Source: Salinisphaera sp. (GTDB lineage: Bacteria > Pseudomonadota > Gammaproteobacteria > Nevskiales > Salinisphaeraceae). Taken from it: DNA of 64,000 nucleotides. Both the position numbers and the translations under genes were made by a program. The notes under the pieces were generated by a model, which was not told the DNA's origin, did not search any database, and saw only the letters and a program-made list of their open reading frames with translations. The stretch covers positions 75,503 through 139,502 of the forward strand of contig NZ_PBYA01000004.1 of NCBI RefSeq assembly GCF_002729955.1, read 5' to 3'. Each line of letters opens with the position of its first letter. Position 1 is the stretch's first letter. Below are positions 26,697 to 35,638 of this stretch, piece by piece.

Positions 26697-28091
26697 TCAG
26701 ATATCCGGGCGGCGTTGGTGCCAATCCGTAGCAGCCTCATATGCCGCACCCAGGCGTAACACCGTAGCTTCGTCGAAGGGACGGCCGATGGCCTGGAAGC
26801 CGATCGGCAGGCCGTGCTCGGTAAAGCCACAGGGCACGCTCATGGCCGGCAGACCAGTCACGTTGCCGGGCACGGCAAAGCGTGTATAGGCCGACATCAG
26901 CGACTCTTCACGGCCGTTGGACCAGGTGACGGACTCTGTGCCTGCAGTGACCGCCGGCGCGGTCGTCGTGGGCGCCACGATCACGTCTATTTTTTCATAA
27001 AGCCTGCGAAATGCCTGCTGAATAAGATAGCGTACGCGCTGGGCGCGGATGTAGGCCGATGCCGGCACGAGTTCGCCGGCTTCGAGCAATACACGCACGT
27101 CGTCGTTATACAGCTCGGCCTTCTCGCGCAGCATGTCGCGATGATAGTCGCTGGCCTCCGGCATCATGATGCCGAACTCGACCGGTACGAACTGGTCGGC
27201 CATGGGCAGTTCGACCTCGACCAGTTCGGCGCCGAGTGCCTGTAGTTGCGCGTAGGCCTCACGCACCGCGGCTTCGATTTCGCTGTCCACCCGGTCGAAG
27301 AAATAGTTCGTCGGCACGCCAACGCGCAGGCCCTGGATACCGTCGCTCAGACCGGCCAGATAATCCGGCACCGGCTCGTTGACGCTGCCGGGGTCGCGCG
27401 GGTCATGGCCGGCCAGGGCCTGGAGCGAAAGCGCCGCATCCTCGACCGTACGCGTCAGCGGGCCGGCATGATCCAGCCCCCAGGAAAGCGAGGTGATGCC
27501 TGCGCGACTGACCCGGCCGAAGGTCGGCTTCAGGCCCACGGTGCCGCACAAGCCGGCGGGGATACGAATGGAGCCGCCGGTATCGCTGCCCATGGCCATG
27601 AACGCCCCGGCCGCCGCCACCGTCGCACCGGAGCCGCCACTTGAACCGCCGGGCGTGCGCTCGGTATCCCACGGGTTGCGGGTGGTCGGCGTGCTGATGC
27701 CGTAGGCGAATTCGTGGGTATGGGTCTTGCCGAGAATAATCGCGCCGGCCCGCTTGAGCCGTTCGGCGGCCGCGCTGTCGGTCGTCGGCGTCCAGTCTTC
27801 GCGCACGCGCGACGAGGCGGTCGTGGGCACATTTGCCAGATCGTAAAGATCCTTGAGCGCCACCGGCACGCCGTGCAACGGCCCGCGCCAGTCTCCGGCA
27901 GCAATCTCCTGTTCGGCCTGGCGGGCAGCAGCACGGGCCTCGTCGGCCAATACGCGCACGTAGGCATTGAGCTTGGGCTCGGTGGCTTCGATGCGTTCGA
28001 GGCAGGCCTCGACGGCGCCCACCGGCGACAGGTCGCGGGCCTTGAGTTTGGCGCCCAGCTCGGCGGCAGACAGCGACAGGATATCGTTCAT
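26697..28091 (-). CDS. amidase-signature hydrolase (AtzE/GatA-like)
   Basis: A 464-residue amidase-signature enzyme. The Ser-cisSer-Lys triad is visible: Lys80 in VALKDLYD, Ser150 in PGGSSGGSG and Ser174 in SDTGGSIR. This fold hydrolyses amides, carbamates or ureido compounds. The gene overlaps the stop of a 66-residue GatC-like gene by four bases (TCAT on the plus strand). That pairing is seen in AtzE-AtzG (1-carboxybiuret hydrolase) and GatA-GatC, so the enzyme may work as a heterocomplex. No GatB is present nearby, which argues against a tRNA amidotransferase. Confidence 0.83.
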   Translation of the reverse strand: MNDILSLSAAELGAKLKARDLSPVGAVEACLERIEATEPKLNAYVRVLADEARAAARQAEQEIAAGDWRGPLHGVPVALKDLYDLANVPTTASSRVREDWTPTTDSAAAERLKRAGAIILGKTHTHEFAYGISTPTTRNPWDTERTPGGSSGGSGATVAAAGAFMAMGSDTGGSIRIPAGLCGTVGLKPTFGRVSRAGITSLSWGLDHAGPLTRTVEDAALSLQALAGHDPRDPGSVNEPVPDYLAGLSDGIQGLRVGVPTNYFFDRVDSEIEAAVREAYAQLQALGAELVEVELPMADQFVPVEFGIMMPEASDYHRDMLREKAELYNDDVRVLLEAGELVPASAYIRAQRVRYLIQQAFRRLYEKIDVIVAPTTTAPAVTAGTESVTWSNGREESLMSAYTRFAVPGNVTGLPAMSVPCGFTEHGLPIGFQAIGRPFDEATVLRLGAAYEAATDWHQRRPDI

Positions 28092-28288
28092 CGTTCGGCC
28101 TCCCAGCGTGCATCGAAGGAATGCACCGGCACGGTTTCATCGACCTGTACCTCGTAGAGTCGATCGAGCTGTTGCAGCACGCCGTCGAGCACCGGCCGCA
28201 ACACCTCACGGCGCTCGGGCGGGAGTTCCAGCCCGGCCGCATCGACCAGCGTTTTCAGACGGGCATCATCCAGGGGCGGTCTCAACAT
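28088..28288 (-). CDS. small GatC/AtzG-like amidase partner subunit
   Basis: A 66-residue protein: an N-terminal LDDARLKTLVDAAGLELPPERREVL helix pair of GatC type, a second helix (VLDGVLQQLDRLYEVQVDE) and a C-terminal arm ending in VHSFDARWEAER. In GatC and AtzG this arm wraps around the amidase subunit. It is the first gene of a two-gene unit with the amidase, joined by an ATGA overlap. The assignment rests on pattern and context because the protein is short. Confidence 0.65.
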   Translation of the reverse strand: MLRPPLDDARLKTLVDAAGLELPPERREVLRPVLDGVLQQLDRLYEVQVDETVPVHSFDARWEAER

Positions 28289-28703
28289 CGCTAACCTTCT
28301 ATTGCTAAAGCAGTTCCTGTGAAACTACTACGCGCAAAAACTGCGGTAAAGCGTATCGCAGCGGGCATGGGCCCACGCGTTCTTTAAGCGCAGCCGGGTC
28401 TTAATGACGAACGACCAGCGAGCGACATTGCTGGTACAAAACTATCGTTTTGACCGGATAGCCGCCTGCTCCACGCGCATTCATAGGCCCGGAACTCTAA
28501 CCGACGCCCCTCGACTGAAAATAAACTCTCTAATAATCGGGCTAGTAGCCCTGACTCAACAAACGCAGAATGAAAGCCGCAACAGAGGTGTAGCTGTCTC
28601 GTGCCTGGCTACTGTTGACATGCACAACGTCCGCCACTTGAGCTGACCCGAATGATGCTATAGAAATAGCTGCATCTGACAACCGGTTGCGCGCGGTGGT
28701 GGG
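28289..28703. other. intergenic region between divergent units
   Basis: These 415 bases separate the amidase unit from an AraC regulator gene. I see no gene, repeat or terminator. The region is slightly more AT-rich than its neighbours, as expected for a divergent promoter area. Confidence 0.5.
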
Positions 28704-29516
28704 ATGCATCGAATCGACACGCGAGATTGGAACAGCTCGCAGACGCTCGGCGAGAACATCCGTCTATCCCCCTGCGTATTCGACGGAAACGTCCATGTAC
28801 ATCAGCAGCATCAACTCGTTATACCGCTAAACGCGCCCATCGAATTCGAGGCCGATGGAGAGTGCGGGCAAGCAGACCTGTTCAAAGCGGTCATGTTTTC
28901 AAAGGGAACGCGGCATTCGTTCAATGTCCCGATCGGCGGGTCTTTTCTGATCATCGACCTGCCCTACGGTGACACGCGATTCACGCGCGACAGTACGCGC
29001 GGCGCGCAGACGATCGTGCTTACATCCCATGCGACTCGTTTTATCCGCTATCTCGCGCGTGAGGCTGAGTTCAACCGTTCGGTCCTGCTAGCCATTATCC
29101 GGCCCAGCATCGATATCCTCGCGGCCACGCTGGTGCAGCCGGTCGCGCCGCGTGGCAGGTACGGCGACCGTCGCATGGCGCGGCTGAACCACGCTCACAA
29201 TCGACTGCTCGACCCCACATGCAACAGTTCGATCGCATCGGTCGCGCGAGACCATGGCTTCTCTCATGCGAACTTCCGGCGGCTATTTCGTCGTAAATAT
29301 GGATCATCTCCTCAGGCGGCTGTCACTCGAGCGCGGGTTGATCATGCACGCGCAATACTTGAACAGACCGATCAATCTGTCACATCGATCGCGTTGTCCT
29401 TCGGCTATCAGAACGTTTCCAGCTTTATCGATCTCTTCGAGCGTCACACAGAGCTTACGCCGACCGCCTACCGCTTCCGCCCGCGGCGAAATGAACGCCC
29501 GGCGCAATCGCGGTAA
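28704..29516 (+). CDS. AraC-family transcriptional regulator
   Basis: A 270-residue regulator. The N-terminal cupin-like sensor (about residues 15-110, with VHQQHQLVIPLNAPIEF and MFSKGTRHSFNVP) precedes a C-terminal double helix-turn-helix (about 165-260), including SIASVARDHGFSHANFRRLFRRKYGSSP and SVTSIALSFGYQNVSSFIDLF. It is followed after 209 bases by a small SDR gene in the same direction, a possible target. The effector is unknown. The other flank is the divergent amidase unit, a second candidate target. Confidence 0.85.
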   Translation: MHRIDTRDWNSSQTLGENIRLSPCVFDGNVHVHQQHQLVIPLNAPIEFEADGECGQADLFKAVMFSKGTRHSFNVPIGGSFLIIDLPYGDTRFTRDSTRGAQTIVLTSHATRFIRYLAREAEFNRSVLLAIIRPSIDILAATLVQPVAPRGRYGDRRMARLNHAHNRLLDPTCNSSIASVARDHGFSHANFRRLFRRKYGSSPQAAVTRARVDHARAILEQTDQSVTSIALSFGYQNVSSFIDLFERHTELTPTAYRFRPRRNERPAQSR

Positions 29517-29725
29517 CGCACGTTTCGAGAGCAAGCCGCGCGCTTTGCCTAATGCCCCGGGCGGCCCGGTGACCGCACACTAGCCGGCAACCGAGCGACC
29601 TAGATGAGTTCGCCGATCGCATGCCGGGAGTCACTCGCACGCGTAGCGCAACGCGCGCCGAAATGGCAATTCATCACTTCTGCGAGTTCGGAAAGGGCTG
29701 AGCAAATCGCTAAAAGGAGAACCGT

Positions 29726-30325
29726 ATGAAGGTCTTGATCATGGGCGCAGCCGGGACGATCGGACAGGCTGTGGTCGACCGTTTGGGAGATCGTCACGAC
29801 ATCGTTCGCGCGGGCCGCCACGGTCCGGATATGACGGTCGACATGACGTCGCCAGAGTCGATTGACTCGATGTTCAAACGCCTTGCGCAAGTCGAGGCGG
29901 TCGTTGTCGCGGCCGGTGGTGCCGCGTTCAAGTCCTTGAGCGAACTCACGCCAGCCGACAACGAGACGGCGATCGAGAGCAAGCTCAAAGGCCAGGTCGA
30001 TACTGTCCTTGTCGGTCAGCACTACCTCGCGGACGGCGGGAACTTCACTTTGACCAGCGGCGTCATGGTCGACGATCCGATTGCCTGCGGTGCGTCCGCG
30101 GCCATGGCGAACGGGGGCGTGGAAGCCTTCGTGCGCAGCGCAAGCTGCGAACTCCAGCGAGGTCTTCGGCTGAATGTCGTCAATCCGTCAGTGCTGGATG
30201 AGTCCTGGTCCAAGTACGGCGCGTTCTTCCCAGGCTTCGAGAGCGTATCGGGCGAGCGCGTCGGCATGGCTTACCAAAAGAGCATTGAGGGCTGTCAAAC
30301 CGGGCAGATCTTTTATGTTCGCTGA
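29726..30325 (+). CDS. small short-chain dehydrogenase-like protein
   Basis: A 199-residue Rossmann protein with the nucleotide site GAAGTIGQ (residues 7-14) and an active-site Ser in LTSGVM. The usual YxxxK catalytic pair is not present: the aligned region reads AAMANGGVEAFVRSAS, so neither Tyr nor Lys is found. A subgroup of short SDRs around 200 residues has this composition; it may bind NADP without classical catalysis. An AAGGAG ribosome site lies seven bases before the ATG. It follows the AraC gene. Confidence 0.72.
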   Translation: MKVLIMGAAGTIGQAVVDRLGDRHDIVRAGRHGPDMTVDMTSPESIDSMFKRLAQVEAVVVAAGGAAFKSLSELTPADNETAIESKLKGQVDTVLVGQHYLADGGNFTLTSGVMVDDPIACGASAAMANGGVEAFVRSASCELQRGLRLNVVNPSVLDESWSKYGAFFPGFESVSGERVGMAYQKSIEGCQTGQIFYVR

Positions 30326-30378
30326 TGCGATCTGTCGACCTACTCGCATGACTTTTCAATGGCGGCGCTACCGCACGA

Positions 30379-30678
30379 CTAAAGATAGTCACGCTCGCGC
30401 TGGTGCCGAACCGCGAGGACGGTTACGGTCGCCTCGTCGCTGATTTCGAACAGATCGACATAACCCGCCCGGCCAAAGCTGATAACGAGTTCACGCAGGA
30501 ACGGCCTTTCTTCGGCCGCCTTGCGGCAGGTGAAAGGAAAGTCGGCGAGCAGGCCGAACGCCTTGCGTATCGCGACGCGCGCGTTGGCGCCAGCGGCGGG
30601 GTCGCGCCTGTCGAGAAAATCGTAGAGACGCGTCAGGTCGTCACGCGCCTGGCGCGTGAAGACCACGCGATAGGTCAT
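30379..30678 (-). CDS. RelE/ParE-family toxin
   Basis: A 99-residue toxin of the RelE/ParE superfamily: VVFTRQARDDLTRLYDFLDRRDP at the start, a conserved RELVISFGRAGYVDLFEI strand region, and the closing VLAVRHQRERDYL. Spacing and length fit ParE or plasmid-stabilisation toxins, which poison gyrase or mRNA depending on the branch; the target is not predictable here. Its ATG overlaps the antitoxin stop by four bases, the usual antitoxin-first layout. Confidence 0.82.
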   Translation of the reverse strand: MTYRVVFTRQARDDLTRLYDFLDRRDPAAGANARVAIRKAFGLLADFPFTCRKAAEERPFLRELVISFGRAGYVDLFEISDEATVTVLAVRHQRERDYL

Positions 30679-30947
30679 TTGCCACGAGCCCGCGCGTTTT
30701 CTTCGGCGACGGCATCCAGCCCGTCGAGAACTTCATCTACCGTGAAGTATTCGCCTGTGCGCTGTGCTTCTTCGCGTGCTGCCAGGCCGCGGGCGATGAA
30801 TGCTTCCTGGCTTTCCCGCACATGGATTTGCTCGCGAATCGACGCTTCCACGAAGGCGGACAGCGTTTCGCCATCGCGCAATACCCGTTCGGCGGCTTCA
30901 CGTAACTCGGGCGAAACACGAACGGCAGGAATAGAAGCGGTTTTCAT
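30675..30947 (-). CDS. antitoxin of the ParE-type module
   Basis: A 90-residue protein starting at ATG 30947 with a GAGG ribosome site. The N-terminal part (SIPAVRVSPELREAAERVLRDGETLSAFVEASIREQI) reads as a ribbon-helix-helix DNA-binding domain. The remainder (ESQEAFIARGLAAREEAQRTG) is an acidic toxin-wrapping helix region ending in a basic GK tail. It precedes and overlaps the toxin gene, so co-translation and autoregulation are likely. A longer frame reaching 31379 is a shadow of the DUF971 gene. Confidence 0.8.
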   Translation of the reverse strand: MKTASIPAVRVSPELREAAERVLRDGETLSAFVEASIREQIHVRESQEAFIARGLAAREEAQRTGEYFTVDEVLDGLDAVAEENARARGK

Positions 30948-31012
30948 GGCGGCGCCTCGATGCATTGCATTTGTAATACAAAATACGACGCGGCACGCGT
31001 TGCGCCAAGCCC

Positions 31013-31372
31013 CTAGTGCCAGAGCTTGTCCCTTGAAGCTTCGGCGTCTTCGAGGCGCTTGAGGTAGTCGTTCCAGTTGTCTTCGTACTGGTCGCCGAGT
31101 TCGCGCAGCGTCTGCCAGGAGAAGATGCCGGTGTTGTGGCCGTCGTCGAAGTACAGCTGGATGGCGTAGTTGCCGACCGGTTCGATCTTCTCCACGCCGA
31201 CGTCGCGCTTGCCGGTGACCAGTTGCATGGGGCCGCCGTGGCCGCGCACTTCGGCAGACGGCGAGTACACACGCAGGTATTCCAGCGGCAGCTTGTAATT
31301 GGCGCCGTCGGGGTATTCGACTTCGAGCACCTTGGATTTCTGATGCAGGGTGATGTCTGTCGGGGCGTCCAT
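31013..31372 (-). CDS. DUF971 (gamma-butyrobetaine hydroxylase-like N-terminal) protein
   Basis: A 119-residue single-domain DUF971 protein: SKVLEVEYPDGANYKLPLEYLRVYSPSAEVRGHG, then VEKIEPVGNYAIQLYFDDGHNTGIFSW, matching the fold also found at the N-terminus of gamma-butyrobetaine dioxygenases. Stand-alone forms often lie next to hslVU, as here (392 bases downstream of hslU, same strand). A role in iron-sulfur or metal handling has been proposed for the family. Function here is unknown. Confidence 0.85.
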   Translation of the reverse strand: MDAPTDITLHQKSKVLEVEYPDGANYKLPLEYLRVYSPSAEVRGHGGPMQLVTGKRDVGVEKIEPVGNYAIQLYFDDGHNTGIFSWQTLRELGDQYEDNWNDYLKRLEDAEASRDKLWH

Positions 31373-31417
31373 GGGTCACCTTTCGGGTTCGGTTTTGGGG
31401 GCGTGTTCAATCAAGAC

Positions 31418-31649
31418 AGTCCGCAAATGAACGCGGATGAGCGCAAATGGATGTGTTCAGCGTCAGCGAGTCTTTGCGATAGCCGACCGAGTAGCCGGCT
31501 CCGTTGTTTGTGGTTCACGCAGAAGCACGCCGACTTACACATATTCGACTCCACGCCTATACGTGGTCGTTCACGAAATCGTTTAAAGCTATTCGCTTGT
31601 CTTCCTTTGCGTTTGGCAGCTTGCTGCGTTCGCGTTCATTGGCGGACGA
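31418..31649. repeat. dispersed repeat with imperfect inverted ends
   Basis: GTCCGCAAATGAACGC occurs at 31419-31434, followed by GGATGAGCGCAAAT. A degenerate inverted copy (reverse complement GTCCGCCAATGAACGC) lies at about 31633-31649, giving a 232-bp unit with imperfect inverted ends. Related single copies occur at 57396-57425 and 63851-63880. The sequence belongs to a dispersed family in this genome; it sits between the DUF971 gene and hslU. Confidence 0.6.
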
Positions 31650-31669
31650 GTCTGCCTCCAAGAACAACC

Positions 31670-31704
31670 AAAAAAAGCCGGGACAGGATAAACCCGCCCC
31701 GGCT
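31670..31704 (-). terminator. rho-independent terminator of hslVU
   Basis: Read on the minus strand, AGCCGGG (31704-31698) pairs with CCCGGCT (31682-31676) around a 15-base loop, followed by seven T residues. It lies 60 bases after the hslU stop codon. Confidence 0.8.
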
Positions 31705-31763
31705 CGTTCGAGCAATGCCGCGCTCGAGACCGACCTGTCGGACTCGAGCATAGCGCGCTCGCG

Positions 31764-33176
31764 TTACAGGATGTAGCGCGACAGGTCTTCGTCGGCCGCC
31801 AGATCCTTGAGCTTGGAGTCGACGTATTCGGCGTCGACCTTGAGCGTTTCACCGGCCTTGTCCGGACCTTCGAAGGAGATTTCCTCCATCAGCCGTTCCA
31901 TGACGGTGTGCAGGCGCCGGGCGCCGATGTTCTCGGTGCCTTCGTTGACCTTGAAGGCCATCTCGGCGATGCGGTGTACGCCGTCGTCGGTGAACTCGAT
32001 GGTCACGCCTTCGGTGTTCATCAACGCGCCGTACTGTTCGGTGAGCGAGCAGTGCGGCTCGGTGAGGATGCGCACGAAGTCTTCGGCCTTGAGGGCGTCG
32101 AGTTCGACCCGGATGGGCAGACGGCCCTGCAGCTCGGGGATCAGATCCGAGGGCTTGGCCACGTGGAAGGCGCCGGAGGCAATGAACAGGATGTGGTCGG
32201 TCTTGACCATGCCGTACTTGGTGGACACGGTCGAGCCTTCCACCAGCGGCAGCAGGTCGCGCTGCACGCCTTCGCGGGAGACGTCCCCGCCCGAGCCGCC
32301 GCCGGCGTCCGAGCGCTTGCAGACCTTGTCGATCTCGTCGATGAAGACGATGCCCGAGTTTTCCACCTGATCGATGGCCTGGGTCTTGATCTGCTCTTCG
32401 TCGACCAGCTTGGCGGCCTCTTCGTCCACGATCTGACGGTAGGCGTCCTTGATCTTGATCTTCTTGCGCTTGGTCTTGTCGCCCTTCATGTTCTGGAACA
32501 TGGACTGGAGCTGATTGGTCATCTCCTCCATGCCCGGGGGCGCCATGATCTCGAAGCTCTGGCCGCCCTGCTGCAGCTCCAGCTCGATTTCCTTGTCGTC
32601 GAGCTTGCCTTCCCGCAGGCGCTTGCGAAATACCTGCCGGGTGGCGCTGGACTCGACCGCCTTCTGATCGGATTCGCCGGCTTCGTCCCAGGTGCTCGGC
32701 TTGGGCAGCAGCGCGTCGAGAATGCGCTCCTCGGCGGCGTCCTCGACCTTGATGCGCACCGCCTTCTTGGCGGCTTCGCGCGTCATCTTGATGGCCACTT
32801 CCACCAGGTCGCGGATGATGGAATCCACTTCCTTGCCGACATAGCCCACTTCCGTGAACTTGGTCGCCTCGATCTTGGTGAACGGCGCGTTGGCGAGCTT
32901 GGCCAGTCGACGGGCGATCTCGGTCTTGCCCACACCCGTGGGGCCGATCATGAGGATGTTCTTGGGCGTGATCTCGCCGCGGATGGATTCATCCAGCTGC
33001 ATGCGCCGCCAGCGGTTGCGCAGCGCGATGGCGACCGAGCGCTTGGCTTCGCCTTGGCCGATGATGTGGCGGTCGAGTTCGGCCACGATCTCGCGCGGCG
33101 TCATTTCGTGGCGCGGCAGCACGGCGGCTTGTTCGCGGCTGTCGTCGGCCATGGTCTCGGAGGCTGTATCAGACAT
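31764..33176 (-). CDS. hslU: HslU ATPase subunit of the HslUV protease
   Basis: A 470-residue AAA+ unfoldase. The N-terminal region [31 protein letters not shown] is diagnostic, Walker A is GPTGVGKTE, an I-domain insertion spans about residues 110-240, Walker B is [10 protein letters not shown], and the C-terminus ends with the conserved LSRYIL that docks into HslV. The start ATG 33176 overlaps the hslV stop by eight bases; the longer frame to 33311 is not homologous. It forms the ClpYQ complex with HslV, degrading misfolded proteins and regulators such as SulA. Confidence 0.95.
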   Translation of the reverse strand: MSDTASETMADDSREQAAVLPRHEMTPREIVAELDRHIIGQGEAKRSVAIALRNRWRRMQLDESIRGEITPKNILMIGPTGVGKTEIARRLAKLANAPFTKIEATKFTEVGYVGKEVDSIIRDLVEVAIKMTREAAKKAVRIKVEDAAEERILDALLPKPSTWDEAGESDQKAVESSATRQVFRKRLREGKLDDKEIELELQQGGQSFEIMAPPGMEEMTNQLQSMFQNMKGDKTKRKKIKIKDAYRQIVDEEAAKLVDEEQIKTQAIDQVENSGIVFIDEIDKVCKRSDAGGGSGGDVSREGVQRDLLPLVEGSTVSTKYGMVKTDHILFIASGAFHVAKPSDLIPELQGRLPIRVELDALKAEDFVRILTEPHCSLTEQYGALMNTEGVTIEFTDDGVHRIAEMAFKVNEGTENIGARRLHTVMERLMEEISFEGPDKAGETLKVDAEYVDSKLKDLAADEDLSRYIL

Positions 33177-33711
33177 TGTCCAGCACCTCGACGGTGATGT
33201 GGTGATTGGTATAGATGCAGGTATCGGCTGCGATATGCATCGCGGTTTCGGCGATGGTGGGCGCATCCATGTCGGTATGTTCGACCAGCGCGCGCCCGGC
33301 TGCCTGGGCATAGGAGCCGCCCGAGCCGATCGCCATGCAGGCGAATTCCGGCTCCATGACGTCGCCGTTGCCGGAAATCATCAGCGTGGCGGTTTCGTCG
33401 GCGACGAGCAGCAGCGCTTCCAGGCGCCGCAGCGCGCGGTCGGTACGCCAGTCCTTGGCCATTTCGACCGCGGCTTTGACCAGCTGGCCGCCATGTTCCT
33501 GAAGCTTGCCTTCGAAACGCTCGAACAGCGTGAAGGCGTCGGCCGTGCCGCCTGCAAAGCCAGCGAGCACCTTGTCGTTATAGAGCCGGCGCACCTTGCG
33601 CGCATTGCCCTTGAACATGGTGTCGCCCATGGAAACCTGGCCATCGCCGGCCAGGGCCACCTTGCCGTTATGGCGCACGGCGAGAATTGTTGTGCCGTCG
33701 AATTGTTTCAA
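33169..33711 (-). CDS. hslV: HslV peptidase subunit of the HslUV protease
   Basis: A 180-residue threonine peptidase. The mature protein begins at Thr in [21 protein letters not shown] after a short propeptide. Other conserved parts are [24 protein letters not shown] and [17 protein letters not shown] choose TTG 33711, which gives the propeptide LKQFDG (read Met) and a family-typical length; AGGG lies about ten bases upstream. The longer frame to 33777 adds an unlike extension. It sits upstream of hslU in the usual order. Confidence 0.93.
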   Translation of the reverse strand: MKQFDGTTILAVRHNGKVALAGDGQVSMGDTMFKGNARKVRRLYNDKVLAGFAGGTADAFTLFERFEGKLQEHGGQLVKAAVEMAKDWRTDRALRRLEALLLVADETATLMISGNGDVMEPEFACMAIGSGGSYAQAAGRALVEHTDMDAPTIAETAMHIAADTCIYTNHHITVEVLDNV

Positions 33712-33888
33712 AGCATTTGCCCTGCGTTGACGTCGATCTGTTTCGAGTTGGGGCCATGCGCGAGCCGATTCAAGCAATCGTTTCGCGGGGCCGTTCGGCC
33801 ACCGTTCAGCTTAGCGGCCAGCGCGCATGCAGGGCGTTCTACAAAGGTCGGAGTCGGCGCAGGGCCGGGACAGCCGCTTGGTCTGAAG

Positions 33889-34803
33889 CTAAGCCTCGTC
33901 GGGCTCGGTACGCCGACCCGCGCGCGGGTGGGCCGCGTCGTAGACCTTGGCCAGGTGGGCGAAGTCCAGATGGGTATAGATCTGCGTGGTGCCGATATTG
34001 GCGTGGCCCAGCAGTTCCTGAACCGCGCGCAGGTCGGCGCTGGATTCGAGTAGATGGGTGGCAAAGGAATGCCGCAGCTTGTGCGGATGCAGATGCACGG
34101 GCAGGCCGTTTTGCACCGCCCAGCGCTGCATGCGGGCGGCCACGCTCGAGCGCGACAGCCGGCTGCCGCGCTGGGAGACGAACAGGGCCGTTTCGTTGGC
34201 GCCGGCCAGCTGCGGGCGTACCCGCAGCCAGCGTTCGAGCGCGGCGATCGCCCGCGAGCCGATCGGCACGCTGCGCTGGCGCGAGCCCTTGCCGAGCACG
34301 CGGGCCTCGCCGTCGGCCAGGTCCACGTCGTGGATATCCAGGCCCACGGCTTCGGCCAGACGCACGCCGGCGGAATAGAACAGCTCCAGCAGGGCGTGAT
34401 CGCGAATCTCGAGATCGTCTTCGGGGGTCACGTCGAGCATCGCGGCCAGATCGTCGACGTCCACGGTTTCCGGCAGGCGCACCGGGCGCTTGGGCGCGCG
34501 TACGTCGGTGGCCGGGTTACGTAGGGCCAGGCCCTCGCGCATCTGCCAGACATAGAAACTGCGCAGCGCAGAAACCAGCCGTGCCAGGCTGGCCGGTTTC
34601 AGACCGCTTCGATGCCGGCCGGCCACGAATTCGCGCAGGTCGGCGGTGGTCACACGGCGCCAGTCGGCCAGCCCTCGCGCTTCCAGCCAGTCGGCGGCAC
34701 TGCCCAGATCGCGTGCATAGGCGGCCTGGGTATGGGCGGACATGCGCCGTTCGTGGGTGAGATGGGCCAGAAACGCGTCGACCCGGTCGGTAAGCGCGCT
34801 CAC
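33889..34803 (-). CDS. xerC: tyrosine recombinase XerC
   Basis: A 304-residue tyrosine recombinase for chromosome-dimer resolution at dif. The N-terminal SAM-like domain (FLAHLTHERRMSAHTQAAYARDLG) is followed by the catalytic domain with Arg in YSAGVRLAEAVGL, Lys in VLGKGSRQRSVP, HKLRHSFATHLL (HxxR), LGHANIGTTQIY with the His, and the nucleophilic Tyr. GTG 34803 gives the family length; TTG 34851 is an alternative overlapping the upstream gene. It belongs to the dapF-DUF484-xerC cluster known from Enterobacteria and Pseudomonas. Confidence 0.92.
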   Translation of the reverse strand: MSALTDRVDAFLAHLTHERRMSAHTQAAYARDLGSAADWLEARGLADWRRVTTADLREFVAGRHRSGLKPASLARLVSALRSFYVWQMREGLALRNPATDVRAPKRPVRLPETVDVDDLAAMLDVTPEDDLEIRDHALLELFYSAGVRLAEAVGLDIHDVDLADGEARVLGKGSRQRSVPIGSRAIAALERWLRVRPQLAGANETALFVSQRGSRLSRSSVAARMQRWAVQNGLPVHLHPHKLRHSFATHLLESSADLRAVQELLGHANIGTTQIYTHLDFAHLAKVYDAAHPRAGRRTEPDEA

Positions 34804-34828
34804 GATGCGATCGGTGCCCGAATCAAGG

Positions 34829-35557
34829 CTAGGGCAATGCGTCGCGGCCAAGCAGGCGCTGCAGCGCGGCGGTGACCAGCTCGCCGGTGAGTTCCAGGAA
34901 CAGCGTGCCCACGTCCGGAACGAAACGCTCGCCCTTGCGGCTGGCCAGCACCAGAGCCCCGTGCACGCCGTGCGCGCCCAGCGGGATCATGGCCGCGCTC
35001 GCCATGGCCGGCGCATCGTTGCTGCGCGTGGCAAACAGCGCTTCCGACTGTTGTTCGGAGATCGGCCCGCAGATCGGCTTGCCGCGGCGATAGACGTTGG
35101 TGAGCGCCTTGCCGGCCGGGCTGTCGTCGCTAATCGCATGAATCTGACCATCGGCCAGGGCTTCGACATCGGCGGCCGTGCCCGACAGGCCGACATAGAT
35201 ATCGTCCACATCCAGATGCTGTTGCAGGCATTGCGTGAGTTGCGGCACCAGTTCGGCCGCGCTCTGTACCGTCACCAACACCTTGGCCACACGGTTGAGC
35301 TGAACCACGCGCTGCTCGTTGTCGCGGGCGGTTTCCACCAGGTCGTTGAAGCGGGCCTGCAGCTGGCGATTGGTGGTCCGCAGGCCGGCGACCTGACGCT
35401 CGATCAGCGAAACCGCGTTGCCGCTGTCGTGGGAGACCTCCAGCGCCTCCAGCACGGCCGGATAACGGTTGATCAGACCCGGGTGTGCCTGCAGATAGGC
35501 TGCGACTTCGGCTTCGTCCAGGGCCGGCGTTGGCGTTTGTTTTTCAGCTTCGTTCAT
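34829..35557 (-). CDS. DUF484 family protein
   Basis: A 242-residue DUF484 protein. The conserved N-terminal helix AYLQAHPGLINRYPAVLEAL is followed by a coiled-coil (IERQVAGLRTTNRQLQARFNDLV) and a GAF-like C-terminal domain (AELVPQLTQCLQ through GALVLASRKGERFVPDVGTLFLELTGEL). Its position between dapF and xerC is the classical one; its function remains undefined, although a cyclic-nucleotide or signal-sensing role has been suggested from the GAF fold. ATG 35557 is preferred; a longer in-frame ORF adds an unlike segment. Confidence 0.88.
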   Translation of the reverse strand: MNEAEKQTPTPALDEAEVAAYLQAHPGLINRYPAVLEALEVSHDSGNAVSLIERQVAGLRTTNRQLQARFNDLVETARDNEQRVVQLNRVAKVLVTVQSAAELVPQLTQCLQQHLDVDDIYVGLSGTAADVEALADGQIHAISDDSPAGKALTNVYRRGKPICGPISEQQSEALFATRSNDAPAMASAAMIPLGAHGVHGALVLASRKGERFVPDVGTLFLELTGELVTAALQRLLGRDALP

Positions 35558-35638
35558 GTCGGAGCATCTCTTCCAAGAGGTGTAGACCTGCCCGTTGCCA
35601 GGCAACGCACGAATCGCGCCAGACCAGGGCAATTCGTT

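Noticed and set aside
30948..31379. Extension of the antitoxin to 234 codons
   Set aside because: It overlaps the DUF971 gene in another frame; the antitoxin has its own ATG and GAGG site at 30947.
33889..34803. Phage or integron integrase in place of xerC
   Set aside because: The dapF-DUF484-xerC order and length of about 300 residues are typical of chromosomal XerC.
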